This document shows positions 26,268 to 37,012 of a DNA stretch of 64,000 nucleotides, one piece after another; the stretch's first letter is position 1; every line of letters starts with the position of its first letter. The stretch is from assembly GCF_004339745.1 (NCBI RefSeq), contig NZ_SMGP01000001.1, positions 1,922,001-1,986,000 on the forward strand. The letters run 5' to 3'. A model generated the notes under the pieces. The model saw only the letters and a list, made by a program, of their open reading frames with translations, had not been told where the DNA came from and searched no databases. Source of the DNA: Paraburkholderia sp. BL9I2N2 (GTDB lineage Bacteria > Pseudomonadota > Gammaproteobacteria > Burkholderiales > Burkholderiaceae). The position numbers and the translations under genes were made by a program.

Positions 26268-27752
26268 ATGAAACGCTATTTCGACCCATGGATTGCCCGG
26301 ACCAGGCATCTGCTGAAGGCCGCCCAGGGGCGTCCGGTGGCGCTGGCGTTATTGTTCGGCCTGAGCCTGCTCAATCTGACCAGCGAATGGCCGAGCGACA
26401 TACCGCGTCCGGCTTTCGTCGACGCGCTCGACGCGGCGCTGCCTGATTCCTTCAAAACCGCCCGGCAAATTCTGTTCGATCAGTATCAACGTCACTTCCC
26501 GCGGGTTCCGACCGCGCAGCCCGTGACCATCGTGGAGATCGACGAGGAGACGCTGGCGACCGTCGGTCAATGGCCGTGGCCGCGAAATCGACTCGCGAGC
26601 CTGGTCGATGCCGTCGACGCACTGAAACCGCTGGCCATCGGTCTCGACATCTACATGCCCGAACCGGATCAGACCTCGCCCGACAAGGTGGCCGCCAATC
26701 TGCCGAAATCGGCTGCGGCTCTGGCGGCCGGCTTGCGGGCGCTGCCCAGTCACGAGGCCATTCTCGAGCGATCGTTGCGCGCCGCGCCGACCATCCTGGG
26801 CGCCGCGCCGCTCGATCACGCAACCTCCGCCGCCAGCACCGATCTGCGCAGTGCGCCGATCCTCGTGCATGGCGCCGACCCACTCGACTCTGTGCAACGC
26901 TTCGACTATGTGCTCGCCAGCTTGCCCGAATTGCAGGCGGCGGCTCACGGTCAGGCGATGCTGAGCGTGGCACTCGAACAAGGCGTGGTCCGGCATATTC
27001 CGTTGATCATGGGTTTGCGGGAGAAGCTGGTCCCCAGTCTGCCGATGGAAATGCTCCGCCTCGCCACCGGATCATCGGCGATCGACGTGTTTGCCGACAC
27101 ATCGGGCGTGCAGGCGGTGGGCGTCGCGGATGTGCAGGTGCCCACGCAACCCGGCGGCGACATCTGGTTGCATTTCGCATCCATTCGCTCGACGCTGAGC
27201 CGCTACGTGTCGGCGCGCGACGTCCTGCAGGGCACAGTCGACCCCGACCGGATCCGCAACAAGCTGGTGCTGGTCGGCCTGACCGGCGCGGGCGTCACCG
27301 ACATGCGCACGACCGCGCTGGGCGAACTGGTGCCAGGTATCGAGATTCAGGCGCAAGTGATCGAGACGATCGTCGAGGGGCGTTTCCTGCGTCGGCCCAC
27401 CTGGCTGAAATGGGCGGAAAGCGCCTTCATCATGACGTTCGGGCTGCTGATCATCTGGTACGTGCCGCGCCGCCAATCGCGGCTTGCGGTCTTCATCCGC
27501 GCCGTCCCAAAGGGTTCCACCGTTCTGGGCTTACTCCTGCATCTGCTGAATGTTTTGTGCTGCTTCCTGATTTTTATTCGTTTCGGGCTGCTGGTCGATG
27601 CGGCCTCGATATTTATTATCCTGTCCGCCGTGATGGGCTGCTTTCTTACGCCCGCATTGCTTCATGCCGACGAACCAGGCAGAACAGAAACCACGCACGC
27701 GCAGGGGCGTGAAGAAGCCGACGGTCGCACGGGCAAGGCGCCAGGACCCTGA
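26268..27752 (+). CDS. CHASE2-domain membrane protein without a visible output domain
   Basis: 494 residues from the ATG at 26268 (GTG at 26253 is possible; neither has a clear ribosome site). One N-terminal membrane span (about 20-36), a long extracytoplasmic CHASE2 domain (VTIVEIDEETLATVGQWPWPR, ALKPLAIGLDIYMPEPD, DIWLHFASIRSTLSRYVSARDVL, KLVLVGLTGAGVTDMRTT, GVEIQAQVIETIVEGRFL-like), then about three spans (about 380-450). CHASE2 proteins normally continue into an adenylate cyclase, kinase or GGDEF domain; here the chain ends with about 30 polar residues. The downstream sequence in all frames shows no cyclase remnant. It is either a naturally output-less form or the product of a deletion. 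Confidence 0.85.
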   Translation: MKRYFDPWIARTRHLLKAAQGRPVALALLFGLSLLNLTSEWPSDIPRPAFVDALDAALPDSFKTARQILFDQYQRHFPRVPTAQPVTIVEIDEETLATVGQWPWPRNRLASLVDAVDALKPLAIGLDIYMPEPDQTSPDKVAANLPKSAAALAAGLRALPSHEAILERSLRAAPTILGAAPLDHATSAASTDLRSAPILVHGADPLDSVQRFDYVLASLPELQAAAHGQAMLSVALEQGVVRHIPLIMGLREKLVPSLPMEMLRLATGSSAIDVFADTSGVQAVGVADVQVPTQPGGDIWLHFASIRSTLSRYVSARDVLQGTVDPDRIRNKLVLVGLTGAGVTDMRTTALGELVPGIEIQAQVIETIVEGRFLRRPTWLKWAESAFIMTFGLLIIWYVPRRQSRLAVFIRAVPKGSTVLGLLLHLLNVLCCFLIFIRFGLLVDAASIFIILSAVMGCFLTPALLHADEPGRTETTHAQGREEADGRTGKAPGP

Positions 27753-28082
27753 GGGAAACGCTGATCATGGGGTGCGTCGGTCAGCGACGAAAAGCTCCAT
27801 GCAGGTGAAGCGCGCCCGCCTGAATGATGTCGGCTTGCAGCGCATCCGGCTGCAATTCTACGAGTCATCCAGGCGAGCACGAAACGTCATTATTCCATCG
27901 AATCATGGCGTCTGGGTGACCGCGCACGTTAAAGAGCTGCGGACGAATTTCACACTGGGCACGCATGGCAAACGCGGCCGTTACTCGTTGACGGGACGAC
28001 TCGAACTGCGGATTTGCTGCGCTGCGTAAACGCCGGTAATCGGCACATCCTCCACGTCCGCGACTCATGCCGCCAAATAACC
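27753..28082. other. Intergenic, about 330 bases, no gene supported
   Basis: Two open frames overlap here (+ 27799-28029 and - 27865-28068), rich in Arg and with no recognisable domain or ribosome site. I take them as chance frames. Confidence 0.45.
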
Positions 28083-28099
28083 GTATATACTGTTTATAC
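28083..28099. promoter_or_regulatory. Short inverted repeat / likely operator-promoter of the next gene
   Basis: GTATA (28083-28087) and TATAC (28095-28099) flank a 7-base centre, with the perfect palindrome GTATATAC at 28083-28090. It lies 26 bases before the ATG at 28125 in an AT-rich patch. A TATACT -10-like box overlaps it, suggesting autorepression by the encoded protein, which has a ribbon-helix-helix-like end (inference). Confidence 0.45.
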
Positions 28100-28124
28100 C
28101 GTTAATTTTTGCATGGAGATCCTG

Positions 28125-28568
28125 ATGAGTGAGCCGAGCCTCAAGAAAGCAACGAAGAAGACTTTTCATTTCCCGAAGGGTGCTGGCGCCGCCCCCGAAA
28201 CTGAGAGCGACGTTGCCGAGCCAACCGCGAGCGTCGCGGTAAAAAAGAAGAGCGCAAGCGCGAAGAAAGTGCCGAAGGAAAAGACGGTTGCCGCTGACAA
28301 GGCCGCGCCTGTCAAAGCAACTGTGGCGGTCAAAGACAAGCGCGCGAAGAAAGAGAAAGTCGTGCGTGACAGCTTCACAATGCCGAAGTCCGACTACGAC
28401 AAAATTGCTGCGCTGAAACAGAAATGCCTGGAGGCTGGTGTGTCCGTGAAGAAGAGCGAAATTCTGCGCGCTGGATTGGTTCTGCTCGAATCCGCGGCAC
28501 TGAAGCGTCTCCTTGCAGCCGTGTCCGCTGTGGAGCAGGTCAAGACGGGGCGCCCGGCAAAGTCGTAG
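28125..28568 (+). CDS. Lys/Ala-rich protein with ribbon-helix-helix-like C-terminus
   Basis: 147 residues from the ATG at 28125, with GGAG 6-7 nt upstream. The first 85 residues are low complexity, rich in Lys, Ala, Val and Pro and resembling histone H1 tails (KKKSASAKKVPKEK, KDKRAKKEK). The remainder (about 88-140) reads SFTMPKSDYDKIAALKQKCL, VSVKKSEILRAGLVLLES, the strand-helix-helix order of ribbon-helix-helix DNA-binding proteins (the MPKSDYDKI strand, then a K..EILR.GL helix). Likely a nucleoid-associated or autoregulatory DNA-binding protein. I recognise no named family. The overlapping operator-like palindrome upstream fits autoregulation. Confidence 0.72.
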   Translation: MSEPSLKKATKKTFHFPKGAGAAPETESDVAEPTASVAVKKKSASAKKVPKEKTVAADKAAPVKATVAVKDKRAKKEKVVRDSFTMPKSDYDKIAALKQKCLEAGVSVKKSEILRAGLVLLESAALKRLLAAVSAVEQVKTGRPAKS

Positions 28569-28643
28569 GCCTCGACGAGCTTTGATTCGCTGTAGATGCC
28601 GCCCATTCAGGTCGTGATGGCTATGCTGGCCGGGGCGGTTTCA

Positions 28644-29084
28644 TCAGCGAGAGAATTGGGCTCCGATATCGGCTGCCTGGTCATAGTCGCTGGGCAGTCT
28701 TGACGCGCCGTTGGACGCCATGGCCAATACTTCAACGATTCCCTTCGTAGAAGTACTGACCGGCAGATTGGCTACCTCCGTGACCTTCGCCCAGGTACAA
28801 CGCGTAATTTCGTTGCTGGGCACGGGCTGCCCGCCATCGGCAATCGTCGCAACGAATACATGATGACAGGTGTGGATGCCGGTGAAGCCGAACATGTACC
28901 GCATGTCCATTGCATGAAGGCGCGTTTCCTCCATCAATTCGCGCATCGCGGTTTCACGAAGATCTTCCCCTGTCACGGGCTTGCCGCCAGGTAGCGACCA
29001 ACGGGTGCCTTCCCGGCTGACCAGGAGGATTCGCCTGCCAAGCTGGCAGACAACAGTCGCTCGTTGCTTCACGGTGTCTCTCAT
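28644..29084 (-). CDS. NUDIX hydrolase
   Basis: 146 residues from the ATG at 29084; ATG 29117 is an alternative start. The NUDIX box is intact: GGKPVTGEDLRETAMRELMEET, matching Gx5Ex7REUxEE. The N-terminal strand ATVVCQLGRRILLVSREG and the WSLPGG lead-in are typical, as is the late WAKVTEVANLPVSTST. It should hydrolyse a nucleoside diphosphate linked to X; the substrate is unknown. It stands alone, convergent with the preceding gene. Confidence 0.85.
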   Translation of the reverse strand: MRDTVKQRATVVCQLGRRILLVSREGTRWSLPGGKPVTGEDLRETAMRELMEETRLHAMDMRYMFGFTGIHTCHHVFVATIADGGQPVPSNEITRCTWAKVTEVANLPVSTSTKGIVEVLAMASNGASRLPSDYDQAADIGAQFSR

Positions 29085-29432
29085 GTTTTTCGCCGCGTTG
29101 TGTAGAGCACGTCGCATGCCGGGGATCTGGCGAAGCGGTGCGACACTGCGGTCACTATCGTCGGGACAGCGACAGAATTTCTGCGCCGTGCCGGCCGTCC
29201 GGGCCAGGGACGGTGCAACCACCGATCGTCGTTTCAAAGTGTGACAATAGTGTGGCGACGGCGCAGCGGCGAATTTCATATGCGGCGTGGCGCGGGCGAT
29301 CGAGGCTCGTCCGAGGCGCGTCTTTTCCCCGCAAGCCTTCCGGGTCGCCGACGCGACCATCGGTCTCAAGGTGATTCAAGGAAGTGCCGCGCGGCGCGGC
29401 TCAGGCTCGATCGTCGCCGCGGGCGATTGAAC
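29085..29432. other. Intergenic, 348 bases, no gene supported
   Basis: Lies between the NUDIX start and the stop of the 79-residue gene, both minus strand. Open frames here are short and have no ribosome site. Confidence 0.45.
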
Positions 29433-29672
29433 TCACGCGACGTCGGTAGTAAGCCGGTCGCGCGCACCGCTATTTGCCAGGCTTTCTAACGCCTGGCTTC
29501 CGTCCGTGCGAGCGGCGTCCTCGACCGCGAAGGTTCGTTCGCTGAAGGCGATCAGTTTGAATCCGCTTCCCTTCGCGCGCGGGACCGTGATGCCCCAATG
29601 CCAGCCTCCGGCTTGCTCGAAGACATGCAATACAGGGACGGTTGGAGTGTGTGAAGACTGAGAAGTCGTCAT
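29433..29672 (-). CDS. Hypothetical protein, 79 residues
   Basis: The ATG at 29672 has GGGAG about 8 nt upstream. Key sequence: VPVLHVFEQAGGWHWGITVPR, then SGFKLIAFSERTFAVEDAARTDG. The aromatic first half and acidic/polar second half look like a small folded domain, but I know of no family. No signal peptide or membrane span. Divergent from the DUF1488-like gene at 29881. Confidence 0.55.
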   Translation of the reverse strand: MTTSQSSHTPTVPVLHVFEQAGGWHWGITVPRAKGSGFKLIAFSERTFAVEDAARTDGSQALESLANSGARDRLTTDVA

Positions 29673-29880
29673 GGCGCATTCTCCCGTCATATTGCGACCG
29701 TGGGTGCCCAATTGCAGTTGCCCCGTCCTCAGTCTACAGGTATTTGCTGCGCTGCAATATGGCGACCGTGGTAAAAATGTCAAATGACGACCCGTCACAA
29801 TTTTGAAAAGATTCACCGCCCGCTGAGATGTGCGACCATGAATTGACGAATTTTCGATCGACATGATCTACGGGGGCTCC

Positions 29881-30192
29881 ATGGGTAGCCATTCGCTCAT
29901 TTGGGCAGCGGTGCCGCACAACAGTGACGGCGTCGTCTTTCAGATTCGCATCGTCCACGGACTTCAACGTTTCTACGTCTCGCGACGCGTGCTCGAAGAT
30001 GTGTTCGACCTCGAACCACGAGCTTCCGACGCGAAACAACTGCAGCACTTCTATTCGCATCTGACGCGCATCCTGGCCCGAGCCAGCGTGAAGCGGTCGT
30101 TCTCCGGTCCCGATACGGTTCCACTCCAGGCCGCCGATTTCATCTCGACGAGCAGAGAGCAGTTCACATCGAGTCGGCATGCAGTGGCATGA
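29881..30192 (+). CDS. DUF1488-like protein
   Basis: 103 residues from ATG 29881, which has a G-rich site (GGGGGCTCC); ATG 29863 is the alternative. The order 'F-I strand, L-RFYVSRRVLEDVF, D-KQLQHFYSHLTRILARAS, then VPLQAADF' matches my recollection of DUF1488 (short proteins in Burkholderiales of unknown role). It converges with the NnrU-family gene. Confidence 0.55.
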   Translation: MGSHSLIWAAVPHNSDGVVFQIRIVHGLQRFYVSRRVLEDVFDLEPRASDAKQLQHFYSHLTRILARASVKRSFSGPDTVPLQAADFISTSREQFTSSRHAVA

Positions 30193-30228
30193 AGCGCGGC
30201 TTGAGCGACGGCATTGACGAGGCTGCGT

Positions 30229-30921
30229 CTACAACCAGCGCCAGATGCCCGCCGCCCAGCCGGTGAGCGGGATATGAGCCCAGGTCGCCGCAAGCCAGAC
30301 GACCAGCCCGCCCAGCAGCGCGTGCATGCCGAACCCGCTCAGCCGCGCACGACCGGCGGCGATCGCCGCGAACGGCAGGTAGCTGGTCTTCGCTTCCCAT
30401 GCGGGCCAGAGATCGGGTTGGAGTTGCTGCTTCTTGCGGTCCTGCAGCGCGGCGCCGACGAGCGCGAGGATCACCATGGCCGCTGCAAGAATAATGTTCT
30501 TGGCCACGGGGAACACGGCGATGTGGCACAGCCCCCAAAGCGCGAACGACCACATCATCGGGTGACGCGTGATCGCGAATACGCCGCGGGCCGCGTCGGG
30601 AAACGAGCCGGGCCGGCCGCCGGTGGGCAGCGCCGGATTGCGGATCAGGGAACCCATCAGCAGGATCGACGCAATCAGCATGATCACGGTCGCAATCGCC
30701 CAGAGCCCGTCGCCTACCGGCCATAGCGGTGCGGAGAGGGGCGCCTTTCCGTAAGCCACGATCAGCCAGCCGAGCGTCAGGAACGCAACCAGCGAATAGA
30801 CGCCCTGGAACGCCGTTTCGCCAATTGCGCGAACCAACGGTCCGCGCAGTGGATGGGATAAGAGAAAGTGGCTGCCCAGGAAGGCGACTGCCGCTGCCGC
30901 AACTGCACTGGTGCTTCCCAT
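30229..30921 (-). CDS. NnrU-family membrane protein
   Basis: 230 residues with about six hydrophobic segments. Features of the NnrU family are GSHFLLSHPLRGPLVRAIGE and FQGVYSLVAFLTLGWLIVAYG at the start, then ARGVFAITRHPMMWSFALWGLCHI in the middle, which also resembles isoprenylcysteine methyltransferase-like membrane folds. NnrU is associated with nitric-oxide/denitrification gene clusters, yet no nir or nor genes are in this window, so its role here is open. Alone on its transcript, 252 bases from the katG stop. Confidence 0.85.
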   Translation of the reverse strand: MGSTSAVAAAAVAFLGSHFLLSHPLRGPLVRAIGETAFQGVYSLVAFLTLGWLIVAYGKAPLSAPLWPVGDGLWAIATVIMLIASILLMGSLIRNPALPTGGRPGSFPDAARGVFAITRHPMMWSFALWGLCHIAVFPVAKNIILAAAMVILALVGAALQDRKKQQLQPDLWPAWEAKTSYLPFAAIAAGRARLSGFGMHALLGGLVVWLAATWAHIPLTGWAAGIWRWL

Positions 30922-31132
30922 TGATCCGGCTCCTCAAGTCGTTGACCGTATCGCCCTCATTGTCGATGACGCGGTGCGCGGGCTCTTGATCTTGAAACAG
31001 GATTTCGCCCATCCGCCACTCTCGCACACTCCCACATCGTTTCGCGCAAAAACAAACGGTGCGGCTCCGATACAGCGGGGCTCGCACCGTTGGTTTAACC
31101 TGGCAGTTTATCTTTCGCCCGGCGGGGCAACG

Positions 31133-31160
31133 TTCCGTCAGGGCGGCAACCCTGACGGAA
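31133..31160 (-). terminator. Stem-loop after katG
   Basis: Perfect 11-bp inverted repeat TTCCGTCAGGG (31133-31143) / CCCTGACGGAA (31150-31160), 6-base loop, just 13 bases past the katG stop codon on its strand. No strong T tract follows. The position makes a transcript end or 3'-stabilising stem likely. Confidence 0.6.
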
Positions 31161-31173
31161 CCGCGGCGCCCGC

Positions 31174-33978
<2,805 letters not shown>

Positions 33979-34167
33979 CTAACCGTTCAGTTCGGCAACG
34001 AGCCGGGACAGACGGGCAATGCGATAGCCGAACAGAGGCGCGTGTGGACAATTTTTCAGATGCTCGACGCGGTCGCGCCAATAGGTGGGCGGAAAGGGCT
34101 CTCGCGACGCGCAGGCAATTACGCGTTCCAGATGAACGAGTTCGCTTTCGAAAATGTGGTGATGCAT
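33979..34167 (-). CDS. Small hypothetical protein, 62 residues
   Basis: From ATG 34167: starts MHHHIFESELVHLERVIACA, then FPPTYWRDRVEHLKNCP and RIARLSRLVAELNG. The YWR-R-LKNCP core and the RLSRL end recur in my memory of short Burkholderia hypothetical proteins. Helical, soluble, no known function. The start context has only a weak G-run. A longer frame reaches 34260. Confidence 0.55.
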   Translation of the reverse strand: MHHHIFESELVHLERVIACASREPFPPTYWRDRVEHLKNCPHAPLFGYRIARLSRLVAELNG

Positions 34168-35060
34168 TGTTTGAAACCCCGTAAATGGCCAGTGTGGTCG
34201 ACTCGCGAGGTCTAACAGTCTGACGCCGCGTAGGGTTGCCAGTAGCAGATTCTGTTCCACGCCTGGATCCGCGTTTTCACCGCGGTCGGCGCAGACTGAT
34301 TAGAAAGAACGAGCCGCCGCTGCTTGTCCCCGGAAGGGAGGGCAACGACGGTCGAACCCCGTAGCAGCTCGCCTGGTGCATAGCCAGACGGTTTCCGCCA
34401 TTTCGCAGTCGCGCATCGCAACGAACTTCTCTATGGAAGCATTCGGTCGCGATGCGCTGACACACGACAGTCACAACTACAACAACTGCACAGCCCTCTC
34501 TCGGTCTGTTGCCAACGACTCGACATCGTTGGACTCGATCGGCGCGTCAATTATTGTTCGGATCACTAACCGAATGGCCTCGCTGAATAGCGGCGGCCCG
34601 GGTGTCGGCGGCGCCGGCGATTCGGCAGCAATCTGCTCGTCGCCGGACGTCGGTGTGTCGAACGCTTTGCAGCGCGTGATCTTGTTGGTCTCTCAGGTTC
34701 CCCCGGTTTGTCGGACGGATTTGCTGCGTGTTCCGGAAACCGCCTGTCCAGGGTGTTTTTTAAGGCGGCATCTTGTCTCATTATTTAAGCAATGACTGTG
34801 CCAGGCATCGAAACTGCACCGGAGCGGGCGTGCCGGAAAATTTCACGCGCGAAATTGGTCACTCTCGTCCATGCATACCCAGAAGACTGGACGATTTCGT
34901 CCAATTGACGGTATCCGGCAGGGCGAGAGGGCGCTTTCGTCCACATGGGAACGAAAGGCGATTGCGAGGCAGGGGAAAAACGCGGAACTGGAAGGCGAGA
35001 GAATCCGGCGCGGCAAGCGCGCCGCGCCGGACGAGCACGGAGAGAAGTGAAGTGTCCCGC
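34168..35060. other. Gene-poor stretch, 0.9 kb
   Basis: No convincing gene on either strand. The middle part (34420-34790) is visibly less GC-rich than its surroundings; a + frame of 139 codons (34376-34795) there has an irregular, serine-rich composition and no ribosome site. It could be an old remnant of a gene or a promoter-rich island. Confidence 0.5.
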
Positions 35061-35798
35061 TTACGACTGGAGACTGACCTTGCTATAAGTCAACCGGCTC
35101 GGGCGTACCTTCATCCGCACCAGCGAGACAAGGAAGCTGAAGCCGGTCTGATTCGGATCGATCACCGGCACATACGCGCCGAGCGCCTCGCCGAGCAGCG
35201 TGGAGACGCGGCTCGCGACGTCGACGAAACCCGTGCAGCCGAGCAGAATGGCTTGCGCGCCGTCGTCCTTGATGGCCTTCAGCGCCGCCTCGAAGGTGCG
35301 AACGACCACCACGTCGACGTTATCGAGCTGCGCGACCGGGCAATCGATCGCGCGGATCGACGCGAACGTGTCCTGGATGCCATAGGTCTGCGGATGACCG
35401 CGCTGCATCGCCAGCGTGCTTTGCAGGATCGTGATGATCGAGAACCGCTGGCTGAGCATCAAAGCCGCGAAGGCCGAAGCGGGAAAACCGCCGATGATCG
35501 GAATGTCGATGACTTCGCGCGCGGCCTCGACGCCGCACATATCGAAGTCGGTCAGCCAGATGCCGTCGAAACCGTCGTTGGCAATGGACTGCGCGAGTTC
35601 GACCACCGGCATGCCGTTCTGCAGCCAGTTCGTGCGGCTCTCGATATCGGGATGCCCCTCGGTGATATTGCGAATTTCGACCTGCACGTCCGGCGGCACG
35701 ACCGGCGCGATGGCTTTCATGATGCGGTCGTTGTAGGCCGATGTGGCGACGGGCACGAGTACGCAGATGCGCAGAGGTGAGTTCGAAGGCGAGGTCAT
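35061..35798 (-). CDS. Asp/Glu/hydantoin racemase family protein
   Basis: 245 residues. The two catalytic cysteines of the family are visible in DFDMCGVEAARE (C85 region) and LLGCTGFVDVA (C185 region). The GGFPASAFAALMLSQRFSI block matches hydantoin racemases more than glutamate racemases. The gene overlaps the DUF917 stop as ATGA (35795-35798), so both are translated together. It would racemise a hydantoin or amino acid. No hydantoinase or carbamoylase is in the window. Confidence 0.85.
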   Translation of the reverse strand: MTSPSNSPLRICVLVPVATSAYNDRIMKAIAPVVPPDVQVEIRNITEGHPDIESRTNWLQNGMPVVELAQSIANDGFDGIWLTDFDMCGVEAAREVIDIPIIGGFPASAFAALMLSQRFSIITILQSTLAMQRGHPQTYGIQDTFASIRAIDCPVAQLDNVDVVVVRTFEAALKAIKDDGAQAILLGCTGFVDVASRVSTLLGEALGAYVPVIDPNQTGFSFLVSLVRMKVRPSRLTYSKVSLQS

Positions 35799-37012
35799 GA
35801 TGCGTCTGCCTTGCGCGCGGACTGCAGCGACTCAAGCGGCACATACGGCCCGAGATAGCCGAGCGAGTTCAGCAACTGCATGAAGCTGTCGAGAATCAGG
35901 CCGGGCTTGCGCAATTCGGCTTCGGCACGCCAGGCGATCAGCGTCACGGGGCGCTTGCCGATCACCGGGTTCAACGAACCGTCATCCTTGAGCAGGTCGC
36001 CGTTGCTGAAGATCGCCTGACCTTCGCCGCCAACGAAATACGCGACGCTGTCCGGCGCCAGCACGATCGGCTGCGGACATGCGCTGTCCCACGCGAGCAG
36101 CGACTCGTTCTGGTACATCACCGTATAGGTGCGCTGTCCGGCCTGAATATGAACCTTGCCGACGTCGAAACCGCCGCTCGTATCGACTTCGGCGGAGACC
36201 AACTCGCCGGGCTCCGAGATGGCGCGCGCGGCGAGCCCGCAATGTTCGGCGAGATAGCCGATCATCTGCTGGGCGCTGCCGATCCGCCCGGCCTGCACCG
36301 CGCGCCCGAGCTCCAGTGCGCGCGTCAAGGTGCCATGAATCGGCGTCGCGCGACGGATGTCGGCCGGCTTCATCACCCACATCGCGAGGCCGCCGAACTG
36401 GCCGAACTCGGGATCGGCGACGACCGGACGCATCATCTGCTCGACGATCGCCGACACGTCGCGTTGATGGGTCGGGCCACCCTGGTTGCTGGCGCGCGGC
36501 GTCACGTCGAGTTCGACGCACAGGCCGCCCTGGCTCACGAGGAACGCCGGGCGCGGATCGATCTCGGCGGCCGCGAAGGTGAGCATCGGCAGCGAGGGCA
36601 CGGCGCGGCCGGCGCCGTCGGCGTCGATCACCGCGAGGCCGAGTTTCGCGGCCACGAGCGCCGCCACCGTGAAGCCCAGCGCGCCGCTTTCCGGCGGCAT
36701 CACGTAGGCGAGCTTCGTCGCTTGCGAGGCGAGGCGGGCCCGGACGTTCTGCACGGCGGTCACGGGTCCGATCGGATAGACGGCGGAATTGATCGCTTCA
36801 GGCGCGCCGAGATAGGCGACCATGACGGCCGCGCCTTCGGTGGCCTCGTCGACCGACACCACTTTGACCGTGTCGGACGGGTAATAGTCGCCGGTGACGA
36901 AATGCTCGGCCAGATGCCGCGCGGATTCGATCGTGCCACCGCCGCCGCTTCCGAAGAACGCTGCTCCCAATAGCAGCGGTTCCAGATCTTCCCGGCGTAA
37001 TTCATATGCCAT
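35795..37012 (-). CDS. DUF917 / S-methyl-thiohydantoin desulfurase-family protein
   Basis: 405 residues from ATG 37012, with AAAGGA upstream. Hallmark segments: MAYELRREDLEPLLLGAAFFGSGGGGT at the start, the IGPVTAVQNVRARLASQATKLAYVMPPESG region, IDADGAGRAVPSLPML, and the PIVLAPDSVAYFVGGEGQ end. Family members are putative hydrolases acting on thiohydantoin- or hydantoin-like compounds (Pfam calls the domain S-Me-THD). The last codons overlap the racemase start; its own start lies inside the end of the regulator gene, giving three overlapping genes on one transcript. Confidence 0.85.
   Translation of the reverse strand: MAYELRREDLEPLLLGAAFFGSGGGGTIESARHLAEHFVTGDYYPSDTVKVVSVDEATEGAAVMVAYLGAPEAINSAVYPIGPVTAVQNVRARLASQATKLAYVMPPESGALGFTVAALVAAKLGLAVIDADGAGRAVPSLPMLTFAAAEIDPRPAFLVSQGGLCVELDVTPRASNQGGPTHQRDVSAIVEQMMRPVVADPEFGQFGGLAMWVMKPADIRRATPIHGTLTRALELGRAVQAGRIGSAQQMIGYLAEHCGLAARAISEPGELVSAEVDTSGGFDVGKVHIQAGQRTYTVMYQNESLLAWDSACPQPIVLAPDSVAYFVGGEGQAIFSNGDLLKDDGSLNPVIGKRPVTLIAWRAEAELRKPGLILDSFMQLLNSLGYLGPYVPLESLQSARKADAS

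Noticed and set aside
27664..28029. 121-codon plus-strand frame after the CHASE2 gene
   Set aside because: It overlaps the CHASE2 end, lacks a ribosome site and looks random; I checked it for a cyclase remnant and found none.
34376..34795. 139-codon plus-strand frame in the gene-poor region
   Set aside because: Ser-rich, no start site, no domain; kept only as a note on the region.
36149..36973. 274-codon plus-strand frame antisense to the DUF917 gene
   Set aside because: Shadow of the DUF917 codons; His/Arg-rich with no domain.
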